DNA from: Algibacter mikhailovii
GTDB lineage: Bacteria; Bacteroidota; Bacteroidia; Flavobacteriales; Flavobacteriaceae
Direction: 5' to 3'
NCBI RefSeq assembly: GCF_014651495.1
Contig: NZ_BMWZ01000002.1
Span: forward strand, 124,001 to 188,000
Length of the DNA stretch: 64,000 bases
In this document: positions 56,019 to 64,000 of the stretch, piece after piece
How the letters are laid out: every line of letters starts with the position of its first letter
Numbering within the stretch: the first letter of the stretch is position 1
Translations under genes and position numbers: made by a program
The notes under the pieces: generated by a model
Seen by the model: the letters and a program-made list of their open reading frames with translations, nothing else
Databases searched by the model: none
What the model was told of the DNA's origin: nothing

Positions 56019-57188
56019 TTATTCAGCAAAAGTTAGAATAACTTCTGTTCTTCTATTTCGACTATGTTCATCCCTTGTACAAGGAACACCATCACTACAT
56101 TTGTTTACTAGTTTTCTTTCACCAGCTCCTTCACTTGTTATTCGTGCCGGACTTATTCCTTTAGATTCTAAATAAGATTTAGCATTTACAGCACGTTTAT
56201 TTGACAACCAATCGTTGTATTCCGAATCTCCTCTTGAATCTGTATGGGCTATTACTTTAATCATAAAGCGCGGCTCCTGAGCCATAACTTTTGCCATAGC
56301 ATCTAAAAGCTCTTTTAATTCATCAGTAAGTCCAGGAGAATTAAACTCATAATAAACAGTACCTAGTTCTTCAGCTATATTTTCAAATTCAGCCTTTAAT
56401 TCTGCCGTTTTAGCTAATTTCGCTTCTTTTATTTTTGCAGCAAGTTTTTCATCTACTTCTTTCCTTCTGGCTTCCTCTTCCTTACGCTCTCTCTCAATTT
56501 GAACGCGATTAATAGAATCTCTTCTTCTTTCTCGATCTCTATTTAAACGCTCCAATTCAGCCGCTTTTGCCTTACCTTTTTTACTAAGTTTCTTTGTTAT
56601 ATCAAATCGATGCACCACTCCTGCTCCATACTGAACATGATTTGTGCCTTCATCTCCTAAATTCCATTTTCCACTTGCATTGAAATCTAGCCCCCACTTA
56701 TCTGAAAACCATGTTCTAAAACCAACAACCCCGTTAAAAGTTGCTCTACCCACATTATTTGCGTCAGTATAACCTAAACCAACGCCCAAATAAGGGTCAA
56801 ACCAAGCCGTTTCACCAATCAGATAATTTAAATCATAAGATATTCTTGAATCTATGCCAAAATAATCTGATTCCACTGGATTAGGCTGCGTATCTATAAC
56901 TGTACCAACTTCATAAACATTGTAACTACCAATTAACTCAACGCCAAATCCATTTTCAAAATAGCGCCCAATGCTTAATCTTGAAGGAAATGGAACCCCA
57001 TTTAACTCATCAAAGTTTAGCAATTTTGCGGCACCCGAATCATCAACCAGATTAAAACCAAGACCAATAACCCATGCACTACTTACAAGGCTATCCTTAG
57101 AAGTCAACTTCAATTCTTCTTGGGCACTTAGTGCGCTACTAAATAAGAGAGAAATTATTAGTACGAGGGAAGCGGAATATTTAATCAT
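56019..57188 (-). CDS. OmpA-family outer-membrane protein with peptidoglycan-binding domain
   Basis: This 389-residue protein has a signal peptide (cleavage after LSAQ, about residue 22), an N-terminal beta-barrel of about 170 residues, and a highly charged helical linker (about 200-255, RDRERRRDSINRVQIERERK). A C-terminal OmpA domain follows: KVIAHTDSRGDSEYNDWLSN, then KRAVNAKSYLESKGI, GAGERKLVNKC and HSRNRRTEVIL. The domain binds peptidoglycan and anchors the outer membrane. The two Cys residues in the CSDGVPCTRDEH loop are typical of Bacteroidota members. It is monocistronic and ends in a strong terminator. Confidence 0.92.
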   Translation of the reverse strand: MIKYSASLVLIISLLFSSALSAQEELKLTSKDSLVSSAWVIGLGFNLVDDSGAAKLLNFDELNGVPFPSRLSIGRYFENGFGVELIGSYNVYEVGTVIDTQPNPVESDYFGIDSRISYDLNYLIGETAWFDPYLGVGLGYTDANNVGRATFNGVVGFRTWFSDKWGLDFNASGKWNLGDEGTNHVQYGAGVVHRFDITKKLSKKGKAKAAELERLNRDRERRRDSINRVQIERERKEEEARRKEVDEKLAAKIKEAKLAKTAELKAEFENIAEELGTVYYEFNSPGLTDELKELLDAMAKVMAQEPRFMIKVIAHTDSRGDSEYNDWLSNKRAVNAKSYLESKGISPARITSEGAGERKLVNKCSDGVPCTRDEHSRNRRTEVILTFAE

Positions 57189-57311
57189 TTAATTGGCTAC
57201 TTTAGTTAAGCCGTAAATTTATTAAAAAAAACGTCATTTTTCCCACGAAAACCAAAATAATTAACATTTTTATTGATTAATTAAATTCTTTTCCAAAAAA
57301 ATGAGAGTAAA

Positions 57312-59813
57312 CTAAAAAGAAAAGCCCAAAGACCCAGTAACTCCAAATTTTCTAGCGTCAGGATTATCTATTTTATTTAAATAATTACCCCTAAAATTGA
57401 AGTCTATTCTAAAAACCTTAAAAATATTACCTATGCCAACGCTATACTCATAATAAGGTGCAGAAGAAGGGGCTACATACTCTAGACCTGAAGCATTAAT
57501 ATCTTTATTCTCTTGAGAGATATCTCCTATCACCGTCCTAAATCCAGCGATCGCTCTCAAATGCCACTTTTTAACCACAGGTATTCTTGAAAAAATACGC
57601 CCATTAAAATTATGTTCAATGTGGACAGCAGAGTAGGAATCGGTTACAAATTCATAAAAATCCATTTGTGAAAACGTATTATAAATAGACCAATAACTTT
57701 GATTACCAGGGATAACACTTAATAAACCAAGAGGAACAACTCCAAAGGTTTTACCAGTTTCTATAGTAGTATACAATCTACCAAAAGCTCCTAATTGCCA
57801 GGGCTGCAAATACCTAAGTTGTATTTTAGTATAATCAAAATCATTACCCAATCTGCCCTTTATACCTCTTGAGACTTGGGCAAAAAATTGGGCGTAGTCA
57901 TCATTAGCATGCAGACGTTCTACACCATATCCTGTCATTTTCCTACCTGGAAAATAAGATAGTGATAATGCGGTCTCATATTGTTTAGTTTCTGAAGACA
58001 CCCCTGTTGGTGAACTAGGATCAAAATAATCAAGACTGAAGGTTGGAGAGGCCGACTTTAAAGTACGATAACTTCCCCCCAATTTGACAACAAGATTTTT
58101 AACGGGCTCCAATTCAAATGACAGGGTGGTCAAATTGATATCTGTAAGCTTGTCATTTGGCGCTGTAGTAAACAAACCAGATGAGGCTAGGTTTCTCCCT
58201 AATACATCTGTAGAATAGGTTAAACTTGCTCCTATTTGCTCAATATCACGTCTGTTACCCCCAGCAACAATCAGTCTATTCTTTTTATCAATAAGCCACT
58301 TCCCCGAAATACCATACTTAAATTTATCATCTCTAAAACCGTAAGCCAAAAACCCTTCTATTCGCCATAAATCATTTTTCCCAAAATAAGTGCGGGCCCC
58401 TGCACGTAAACGCCATCCTTCAACCTCATTAAATCCAATTGATGAACTCAAGGGACCGTAATCTAAAGGCAAAGAATTAAACTCGACATAACCTGATGCA
58501 AATATGCTACCTGCATTATAGAGTCTTTTAAACTTTTTAACCGTTTTCAAGGTGTCTAACATCTTATAAACCCCTTTTTCATCTTTGTTAAGCTCCTCTA
58601 AACGTTTCTCTTCCCAAAAGGCATCATCTCTATCATAAACATCCTTGTCAAAATAATTAACCTCTTCTTCATAAAACTTTTTATCCTTTTCTATGTCAAA
58701 CTCATAATTATCAAATAACGTGGTTCGTTTTCCATAAATACCTCTAGATTTTTCTTTCTTATTTAAAGCAAATTCAGACATCATATAATCGCGCTTAATA
58801 AGAAACAGAGAATCGTCTAAGACTTCAAATTCTTGCTCAATATAAATTTCCTTAACCCAGTTGATATTAGCGCTTTTTGAAGCTTGCAAATTTATATCTT
58901 TAATAGCGTAGGTGGTATCAGCCACCCAAAAATCCCCTTTAAAAGTTAATTCGTTTTTACGTCGGGGGTAGTAAATAATATTATAACACCATTTATTATC
59001 AATAAACGCGCTGTCTGATAAAACATAATTGTAAGTACTAATACCTGTTCTTGATAATGGACTTACAAAACTCTTATCAAAAAACTTCAGATAGTTATCA
59101 TAAATATTAAAATCTGAATACAAATCTCCAATAAAATCAATGATAACTTGATTATCACTAAAGCCTGAATTTTTATTACCCTCTAAGACATTCTTTATTT
59201 TTCCCAAATCATTATCACCATATACTTTTGATACAGCTTCATTGATGAAAATTGGTAAGTAGGTTTTTCCAGTAACTCGAGAGGTATCTACCTCATCAAA
59301 AACAAACTCCATACCCCTAAACAATTTACTTTTAATTAGGGCACTATCAACCGTGTTAAGATCAAACTCAACTTTTTCGTATTTATCGTATTGGTATTGG
59401 TTAACCGTTTTTAAACCATTGCTGCGTTTATGCTCCCATATTTTTCTGAGAATATCAATAGCAGGATTGTTTTTCTTAGGTTGTTTTCCTGAAATGATAA
59501 CAACCTCATTTAGTTGAGAAGCGGCTTCCTCAAGAATAAACTTTAAATTATAATTAACTTTCTTGGTTAACGGAATATTTAAAGTTTCATAACCGATAAA
59601 AGAAACTGTCAACGCTTCCCAACTTTCATCAGACTCTAAATAAAATCGACCTTCTTCATTGGTAATGGTGCCTTCCGTAGAACCAGAAAATATAACATTA
59701 GCAAAAGAAATAGGTTCATTATTTGCATCAAACACATAGCCGCTAACTTTTGTTTGTGCAAACGAAGTATAAACTCCAATAAAAAATAACCCTATTAACA
59801 GTCTAATGCTCAT
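57312..59813 (-). CDS. DUF5686 outer-membrane protein with carboxypeptidase-like regulatory domain
   Basis: This large protein of about 833 residues has a signal peptide ending near FAQT. A CarboxypepD-reg-like domain follows (VSGYVFDANNEPISFANVIF and TEGTITNEEGRFYL), then the DUF5686 region with a long periplasmic part and a C-terminal beta-rich part that ends in Phe (VTGSLGFSF), as outer-membrane barrels do. The start is placed at the ATG at 59813 (MSIRLLIGLFFIG), because the upstream in-frame ATG falls inside the pdhB terminator. Function is not known to me; similar proteins are often next to pdhB in flavobacteria. Confidence 0.88.
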   Translation of the reverse strand: MSIRLLIGLFFIGVYTSFAQTKVSGYVFDANNEPISFANVIFSGSTEGTITNEEGRFYLESDESWEALTVSFIGYETLNIPLTKKVNYNLKFILEEAASQLNEVVIISGKQPKKNNPAIDILRKIWEHKRSNGLKTVNQYQYDKYEKVEFDLNTVDSALIKSKLFRGMEFVFDEVDTSRVTGKTYLPIFINEAVSKVYGDNDLGKIKNVLEGNKNSGFSDNQVIIDFIGDLYSDFNIYDNYLKFFDKSFVSPLSRTGISTYNYVLSDSAFIDNKWCYNIIYYPRRKNELTFKGDFWVADTTYAIKDINLQASKSANINWVKEIYIEQEFEVLDDSLFLIKRDYMMSEFALNKKEKSRGIYGKRTTLFDNYEFDIEKDKKFYEEEVNYFDKDVYDRDDAFWEEKRLEELNKDEKGVYKMLDTLKTVKKFKRLYNAGSIFASGYVEFNSLPLDYGPLSSSIGFNEVEGWRLRAGARTYFGKNDLWRIEGFLAYGFRDDKFKYGISGKWLIDKKNRLIVAGGNRRDIEQIGASLTYSTDVLGRNLASSGLFTTAPNDKLTDINLTTLSFELEPVKNLVVKLGGSYRTLKSASPTFSLDYFDPSSPTGVSSETKQYETALSLSYFPGRKMTGYGVERLHANDDYAQFFAQVSRGIKGRLGNDFDYTKIQLRYLQPWQLGAFGRLYTTIETGKTFGVVPLGLLSVIPGNQSYWSIYNTFSQMDFYEFVTDSYSAVHIEHNFNGRIFSRIPVVKKWHLRAIAGFRTVIGDISQENKDINASGLEYVAPSSAPYYEYSVGIGNIFKVFRIDFNFRGNYLNKIDNPDARKFGVTGSLGFSF

Positions 59814-59818
59814 AATAC

Positions 59819-59853
59819 AAAAAAACTTCATCAACAGTCATGTTAATGAAGTT
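59819..59853 (-). terminator. Terminator of pdhB
   Basis: On the minus strand AACTTCATTAACA pairs with TGTTGATGAAGTT (one wobble), followed by seven T ending near 59819. The T run overlaps an upstream in-frame ATG of the DUF5686 gene, which supports the later start. Confidence 0.85.
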
Positions 59854-59876
59854 TATATAACGTAAAAAAAATATTT

Positions 59877-60854
59877 TTATTTATACATCACCTTTTTTAC
59901 CGCCTTAATAACGTCCTCACTGTTTGGCAGCCATTCTTCCAATAAAACAGGAGAGTATGGTGCTGGTGTATCGGCAGTATTTATTTTCACAATTGGAGCA
60001 TCTAAATAATCAAATGCTTCAGATTGCACTAAATAAGTAATTTCTGTAGCGACATTTCCAAAAGGCCAAGCTTCTTCTAAAACTACCAATCTATTGGTTT
60101 TCTTCACAGATTCAACAATTGCTTTTCTATCCATTGGACGAACCGTACGCAAATCGATAATTTCACAAGAAATACCTTCTTTTTCTAAAACATCTGCTGC
60201 TTTGTATGCTTCTTTGATGATTTTCCCAAAAGAAACGATAGTTACATCTGTACCTTCACGTTTGATGTCTGCAACACCTATTGGAATAATATATTCACCT
60301 TCTGGCACTTCACCTTTATCACCATACATTTGCTCACTTTCCATAAAAATAACCGGATCGTCATCGCGAATAGAAGCTTTCAATAAACCTTTAGCATCAT
60401 AAGGGTTTGAAGGCACTACAACTTTTAGACCAGGCGTGTTTGCAAACCAGTTCTCAAAAGCTTGTGAGTGCGTAGCCCCCAATTGACCAGCTGAAGCTGT
60501 AGGCCCACGAAAAACAATTGGACACTTAAACTGTCCTCCAGACATTTGCCTAATCTTAGCAGCATTATTAATAATTTGATCAATTCCTACTAAAGAGAAA
60601 TTAAAGGTCATATACTCAACAATTGGTCTATTACCAGTCATTGTTGATCCAATGGCTATACCGGCAAAACCAAGCTCAGCAATTGGTGTATCAATAACAC
60701 GTTTCGCACCAAATTCGTCTAACATTCCTTTTGATGCTTTATAAGCACCATTATATTCTGCGACTTCCTCCCCCATTAAATATACGCTTTCATCTCTGCG
60801 CATTTCTTCACTCATCGCTTCACAAATAGCTTCTCTAAATTGAATAGTCTTCAT
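59877..60854 (-). CDS. pdhB: Pyruvate dehydrogenase E1 component, beta subunit
   Basis: This 325-residue protein matches the E1-beta subunits of 2-oxoacid dehydrogenases: FREAICEAMSEEM at the N-terminus, the LMGEEVAEYNGAYK segment, RVIDTPIAELGFAGIAIG and the ThDP-related GATHSQAFENWF, with LRTVRPMDRKAIVESV and the VLEEAWPFGNVATEI region near the C-terminus. It pairs with an E1-alpha subunit that is not in this window, an arrangement seen in flavobacteria. It is divergent from etfB across a 350-nt gap. Confidence 0.93.
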   Translation of the reverse strand: MKTIQFREAICEAMSEEMRRDESVYLMGEEVAEYNGAYKASKGMLDEFGAKRVIDTPIAELGFAGIAIGSTMTGNRPIVEYMTFNFSLVGIDQIINNAAKIRQMSGGQFKCPIVFRGPTASAGQLGATHSQAFENWFANTPGLKVVVPSNPYDAKGLLKASIRDDDPVIFMESEQMYGDKGEVPEGEYIIPIGVADIKREGTDVTIVSFGKIIKEAYKAADVLEKEGISCEIIDLRTVRPMDRKAIVESVKKTNRLVVLEEAWPFGNVATEITYLVQSEAFDYLDAPIVKINTADTPAPYSPVLLEEWLPNSEDVIKAVKKVMYK

Positions 60855-60948
60855 TAAAATTTATTTTAATTCGAGTTGCAAAAATAGGAATATTTCATAA
60901 CACTTCTGAAAAAAATGCAATCCTAATCATTCAAAAATTACGCGATTC

Positions 60949-60978
60949 TATTATGGATATTGAAAATATCTCATAATA
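60949..60978. repeat. Imperfect inverted repeat in the pdhB/etfB gap
   Basis: TATTATG and CATAATA, with an inner ATAT/ATAT pair, form a 30-nt imperfect dyad. It lies about 95 nt upstream of pdhB and could be a regulator site or simply an AT-rich hairpin. The 61030-61110 part of the same gap holds nothing that I recognise. Confidence 0.45.
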
Positions 60979-61114
60979 AGATGATAAAATATTGATTTAT
61001 CGTGGTCATTCGTTTCAAAAACAGTTATGAAAAATAATTCAACTCAGCATCGCATAATCCATTAAAATAGTAGGTAATTAAGATTTATTAAAATGACAAA
61101 ATCATAAAATTTCA

Positions 61115-61144
61115 AATATTTACTATGCATGCATAGTAAATATT
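61115..61144. promoter_or_regulatory. Perfect 30-bp palindrome upstream of etfB, candidate operator
   Basis: The two halves AATATTTACTATGCA and TGCATAGTAAATATT are exact reverse complements with no loop. The core ACTATGCATGCATAGT is less AT-rich than its surroundings. It lies 61 nt upstream of the etfB start. A loop-free palindrome of this length is typical of a dimeric repressor or activator site, not of a terminator. Confidence 0.8.
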
Positions 61145-61204
61145 CAGAATAAAATAATTAACTTCGTTGCGGAAAAAAAATTAGACCTTTTAATAGATAG
61201 AAAA

Positions 61205-61951
61205 ATGAAGATATTAGTGTGTATAAGTCATGTGCCAGATACAACTTCAAAGATTAATTTCACTGAAGGTGACACCAAATTTGACACCAATGGGGTGCAA
61301 TTTGTGATTAACCCAAATGATGAATTTGGTTTAACAAGAGCCATGTGGTTCAAAGAAAAACAAGGCGCTAACGTAACTGTAATAAATGTTGGAGGAGCAG
61401 ACACAGAACCTACGCTTAGAAAAGCTTTAGCTATTGGAGCTGATGCAGCCATAAGAGTAAACACAGTACCTGCCGATGGTTTTTCGGTTGCCAAGCAACT
61501 TGCTACTGTTATAAAAGATGGCGCTTATGATTTAGTAATTGCTGGACGAGAATCTATTGATTATAACGGCGGAATGGTACCAGGTATGATAGCCGGACTT
61601 GTTGGAGCAAACTTTGTAAATAACTGTATTGGCCTTGAAGTAGAAGGCACAAATGCTAAAGTTATTAGAGAGATTGATGGTGGAAAAGAAACCGTATCAA
61701 CTAACCTTCCTTTGGTTATAGGTGGGCAAAAAGGATTGGTTGAAGAGACCGATCTTCGCATACCCAATATGAGAGGGATTATGATGGCCAGAAAAAAACC
61801 ACTTACGGTTGTTGAACCTTCAAGCATTTCAGGAGAAACAAGTTCTATGTCATTTGAAAAACCAGCCCCAAAAGGCGCTGTAACTTTAGTTTCTGCAGAT
61901 AATTTGGATGAATTGGTGAGTTTGCTTCATAATGAAGCGAAAGTGATTTAG
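61205..61951 (+). CDS. etfB: Electron transfer flavoprotein beta subunit
   Basis: This 248-residue protein matches ETF beta / FixA: KILVCISHVPDTTSKINF at the start, VINPNDEFGLTRAMWFKE, and the signature region VIAGRESIDYNGGMVPGMIAGLVG. The heterodimer accepts electrons from acyl-CoA dehydrogenases and passes them to the quinone pool. It is followed by etfA after 98 nt. The palindrome upstream suggests control by a metabolite-sensing regulator. Confidence 0.95.
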   Translation: MKILVCISHVPDTTSKINFTEGDTKFDTNGVQFVINPNDEFGLTRAMWFKEKQGANVTVINVGGADTEPTLRKALAIGADAAIRVNTVPADGFSVAKQLATVIKDGAYDLVIAGRESIDYNGGMVPGMIAGLVGANFVNNCIGLEVEGTNAKVIREIDGGKETVSTNLPLVIGGQKGLVEETDLRIPNMRGIMMARKKPLTVVEPSSISGETSSMSFEKPAPKGAVTLVSADNLDELVSLLHNEAKVI

Positions 61952-62049
61952 TCAATCATGATGTTCCGAAAATATTCGGAATCTTTTTAAACAGTAAAAG
62001 AAAGATTAATACGATCTTGATACAAGTTCAGGATGACAAAATAAAAAAT

Positions 62050-63009
62050 ATGTCAGTTTTAGTATATACAGAATCAGAGCAAGGCCAGCTTAAAAAATCA
62101 GCTTTAGAAGTAGCTTCTTATGCCAAAGCAGTGGCCAATCAATTAGGAACCACAGTAACTGCCGTTACTATTAACGCAAACAATACAGACGCATTACGCA
62201 ACTATGGTGTGGATAAAGCATTATCAGTTAAAAATACGGCTTTAGATAATTTTAACGCGAATACCTACGCCGCTATTATTCAACAAGCCGCAGAACAAGA
62301 ATCAGCACAAATCATTGTAATAAGCTCTAGCGCTGATAGTAAATATTTAGCTCCACTACTTGCTGTAGGATTAAATGCAGGATACGCATCAAATGTTGTT
62401 GCAACACCTTTAAACACGAGTCCCTTTACAGTAAAACGTAGCGCTTTTACCAATAAAGCTTTTGAAATCACTCAAATTAATACTGAAGTTAAAATTATTG
62501 GTGTTTCCAATAATGCATTTGGATTAGTCGAGTCTAGCAGTACAATTTCAGAAGAAGAATTTTCGCCCGCAATTCCTGAATCTAAAATTTCAATAGAATC
62601 CATTGACAAAGCAACTGATAAGGTAACTATAGCTGATGCTGAGATAGTAGTTTCAGCAGGAAGAGGTTTAAAAGGTCCTGAAAACTGGGGGATGATTGAA
62701 GAACTAGCTGATGTATTAGGCGCAGCTACCGCCTGTTCTAAGCCAGTTTCAGATTTAGGCTGGAGACCTCATGGTGAGCACGTTGGACAAACAGGAAAAC
62801 CTGTAGCTTCAAATTTATACATTGCCATTGGTATATCTGGTGCAATACAACATTTAGCCGGTGTTAGTGCTTCAAAAGTAAAAGTTGTAATAAATACAGA
62901 CCCTGAAGCTCCATTTTTTAAAGCCGCAGATTATGGCGTAGTTGGAGATGCTTTTCAAGTGGTTCCAGAACTTATAGAAAAATTAAAAGCCTTCAAAGCA
63001 CAGCAATAA
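62050..63009 (+). CDS. etfA: Electron transfer flavoprotein alpha subunit
   Basis: The start is the ATG at 62050 (MSVLVYTESEQGQL), which gives 319 residues and matches the family N-terminus; an upstream TTG would add 11 unrelated residues. The FAD-binding C-terminal region is complete: EIVVSAGRGLKGPENWGMIEE, then ADVLGAATACSKPVSDLGW, HVGQTGKPVASNLYIAIGIS, GAIQHLAGVSASKVKVVINTD and DYGVVGDAFQVVPELIEKL. It forms a dimer with etfB. Confidence 0.95.
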   Translation: MSVLVYTESEQGQLKKSALEVASYAKAVANQLGTTVTAVTINANNTDALRNYGVDKALSVKNTALDNFNANTYAAIIQQAAEQESAQIIVISSSADSKYLAPLLAVGLNAGYASNVVATPLNTSPFTVKRSAFTNKAFEITQINTEVKIIGVSNNAFGLVESSSTISEEEFSPAIPESKISIESIDKATDKVTIADAEIVVSAGRGLKGPENWGMIEELADVLGAATACSKPVSDLGWRPHGEHVGQTGKPVASNLYIAIGISGAIQHLAGVSASKVKVVINTDPEAPFFKAADYGVVGDAFQVVPELIEKLKAFKAQQ

Positions 63010-63038
63010 ATAATTTTTTATAAATTGTTTAGTACTAT

Positions 63039-63111
63039 AGAACTGCTTAATTTAGCATTTTATACCAAATTCTGCCTTGGCAGTTGGTAAAGTTCTAAAT
63101 TAAACAGTTCT
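63039..63111. repeat. Long imperfect hairpin between etfA and the bifunctional nuclease gene
   Basis: AGAACTGCTTAATTTAG (63039-63055) pairs with CTAAATTAAACAGTTCT (63095-63111) with one mismatch. Inside it, TACCAA (63063-63068) pairs with TTGGTA (63084-63089), and CTGC pairs with GCAG around a CTTG loop. The whole 73-nt element can fold almost completely. Only a weak T run follows (GTTTTTAAT), so it may be a leaky terminator, an mRNA-stabilising structure, or a small palindromic mobile repeat. Confidence 0.7.
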
Positions 63112-63127
63112 TTACGTTTTTAATATT

Positions 63128-63745
63128 ATGAGTTTAGTCAAATTAAATATAAAGGGAATATCCTACAGCCAAACCCAAAATGGCGCATACGCATTGATTT
63201 TAAATGAAGAAGACGGTGATCGTAAGCTACCCATTGTTATTGGTGCATTTGAGGCACAATCTATTGCTATTGCGTTAGAAAAAGAAATAAGTCCGCCAAG
63301 GCCATTAACACACGATTTATTTAAAAACTTTGCAGATAGATTTGACATTGTAGTTAAACAAGTGATTATTCATAAATTAGTTGATGGTGTATTTTATTCA
63401 AGCTTAATTTGTGAGCGAGATAAAATTGAAGAAATAATTGATGCCAGAACTAGTGATGCCATTGCTTTAGCCTTACGTTTTCAAGCGCCTATTTTTACGT
63501 ATAAGAACATCCTGGACAAAGCGGGAATCTATCTAAAGGTAAACCCGAAAAAAGAGGATGAAGAAAGTCAGGACAGCATACTAATGGATGAATTAGTAGC
63601 CAACGAACTGGAAGTCAATGAAGTCCGCGAAAATTTCCAAGGCAAAACCATTGAGGAACTGCAAAAATTACTTGAAGAAGCTGTAACGAATGAAGATTAT
63701 GAAAAAGCAGCTCATATAAGAGATGAAATTTCAAAACGCGAGTAG
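63128..63745 (+). CDS. Bifunctional nuclease (DUF151) family protein with UVR motif
   Basis: This 205-residue protein has the DUF151 / bifunctional nuclease domain (residues 1-135: YALILNEEDGDRKLPIVIGAFEAQSIAIAL, with RPLTHDLFKNF and ARTSDAIALALRFQAPIF). A linker and a C-terminal UVR motif follow (EELQKLLEEAVTNEDYEKAAH, then IRDEISKRE). The family has been reported to act on nucleic acids. It is 118 nt after etfA, with a 73-nt hairpin in between, and 16 nt before the next gene. Confidence 0.9.
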   Translation: MSLVKLNIKGISYSQTQNGAYALILNEEDGDRKLPIVIGAFEAQSIAIALEKEISPPRPLTHDLFKNFADRFDIVVKQVIIHKLVDGVFYSSLICERDKIEEIIDARTSDAIALALRFQAPIFTYKNILDKAGIYLKVNPKKEDEESQDSILMDELVANELEVNEVRENFQGKTIEELQKLLEEAVTNEDYEKAAHIRDEISKRE

Positions 63746-63761
63746 TACTTGCATATAAACT

Positions 63762-64000
63762 ATGAAAAAGCTGTTTTTGTTTTTTGCAATCTGTTTGTTT
63801 TTCTCTACAACAATTAAAGCTCAAAACAGTAAAAACGAAGCCATTTCATCAATTCCCATTCAAGAAACCACTTTAGTGGATTCTACTGAATTAACTTTTG
63901 AAACGCCCATTCAAAACCCAAAACCTAGTGCATTAGAAGAAGCCCCTGTAAAACCGGCAGCACATCCTATCATTCCTAATCAGGGATTCTCCTTAAATAG
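63762..64000 (+). CDS. Partial gene: probable nucleoside transporter with N-terminal signal segment (cut by window end)
   Basis: The reading frame starts at ATG 63762 with a signal peptide (MKKLFLFFAICLFFSTT, then IKAQ) followed by a low-complexity Pro/Glu/Thr segment and runs off the window at NQGFSLNS. In flavobacteria the gene after the bifunctional nuclease is often a Na+-dependent nucleoside transporter with such a prefix, and the last visible residues (PNQGFSLNS) fit that. The transporter domain itself lies outside the window, so this is inference. Confidence 0.55.
   Translation, partial: MKKLFLFFAICLFFSTTIKAQNSKNEAISSIPIQETTLVDSTELTFETPIQNPKPSALEEAPVKPAAHPIIPNQGFSLN

Noticed and set aside
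1-64000. Search for CRISPR arrays, tRNA/rRNA genes, insertion sequences and phage or defence genes
   Set aside because: No regularly spaced repeats, transposase, integrase or RNA-gene signatures were seen in the window.

Overview
The window looks like a chromosomal segment from a marine-type member of the Flavobacteriaceae (Bacteroidota). The support is low GC, weak or absent Shine-Dalgarno sequences, several promoters of the Bacteroidota form (TTG, about 20 nt, TAnnTTTG), flavobacterial gene orders (etfB-etfA-bifunctional nuclease; pdhB next to a DUF5686 protein), and many Sec or Tat lipoproteins. I found no rRNA, tRNA, CRISPR array, insertion sequence or phage gene.

Layout. (1) 1-6200: a methionine/threonine operon on the minus strand (metY, a MetX-aspartokinase-homoserine dehydrogenase fusion, metZ) behind a clear SAM-I riboswitch. 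(2) 6200-11540: a helical-repeat protein of unknown role, leuA-leuB, and a bestrophin-like channel. (3) 11740-23880: a long minus-strand arginine/proline operon (GNAT acyltransferase, argG, argC, proC, argD, proA, proB, argF-type transcarbamylase, argB, argE, argH, an esterase). Its 5' leader holds a possible 30-codon leader peptide with internal hairpins. (4) 23930-24680: a small lipoprotein gene and a decayed tandem copy of it. (5) 24700-41530: a divergent carbohydrate catabolic locus around an AraC regulator. It encodes two GMC dehydrogenase/Tat-lipoprotein pairs, two DUF1080 proteins, three TIM-barrel isomerase/hydratase-like proteins, three Gfo/Idh/MocA proteins, a ThuA-like protein and an MFS transporter. 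Together they fit oxidation of glycosides at C3 followed by breakdown of the 3-keto-glycoside. (6) 41680-43820: azurin and a GapN-type aldehyde dehydrogenase. (7) 44000-50900: the branched-chain operon ilvD-ilvB-ilvN-ilvC, then ilvA behind a terminator. (8) 51320-55570: metK behind a SAM-II-like leader, then a GH2 glycosidase. (9) 56000-60850: an OmpA protein, a DUF5686 outer-membrane protein and pdhB. (10) 61100-64000: etfB-etfA behind a perfect 30-bp palindrome, a bifunctional nuclease, and the start of a probable nucleoside transporter.

How the parts work together. Most of the window is amino-acid biosynthesis: aspartate to homoserine, threonine and methionine, then SAM; glutamate to arginine and proline; and most of the valine, isoleucine and leucine pathways (leuC and leuD are not here). 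The SAM-linked genes sit behind two unrelated SAM-sensing leader types. The arginine operon has a structured leader that may respond to arginine. The catabolic locus would work in the periplasm (Tat-exported dehydrogenases, lyases, isomerases), with an inner-membrane transporter and cytosolic enzymes finishing the job. The most interesting items are the arginine-operon leader, the SAM-II-like metK leader with two exclusive folds, the 3-keto-glycoside locus and the MetX-ThrA fusion.
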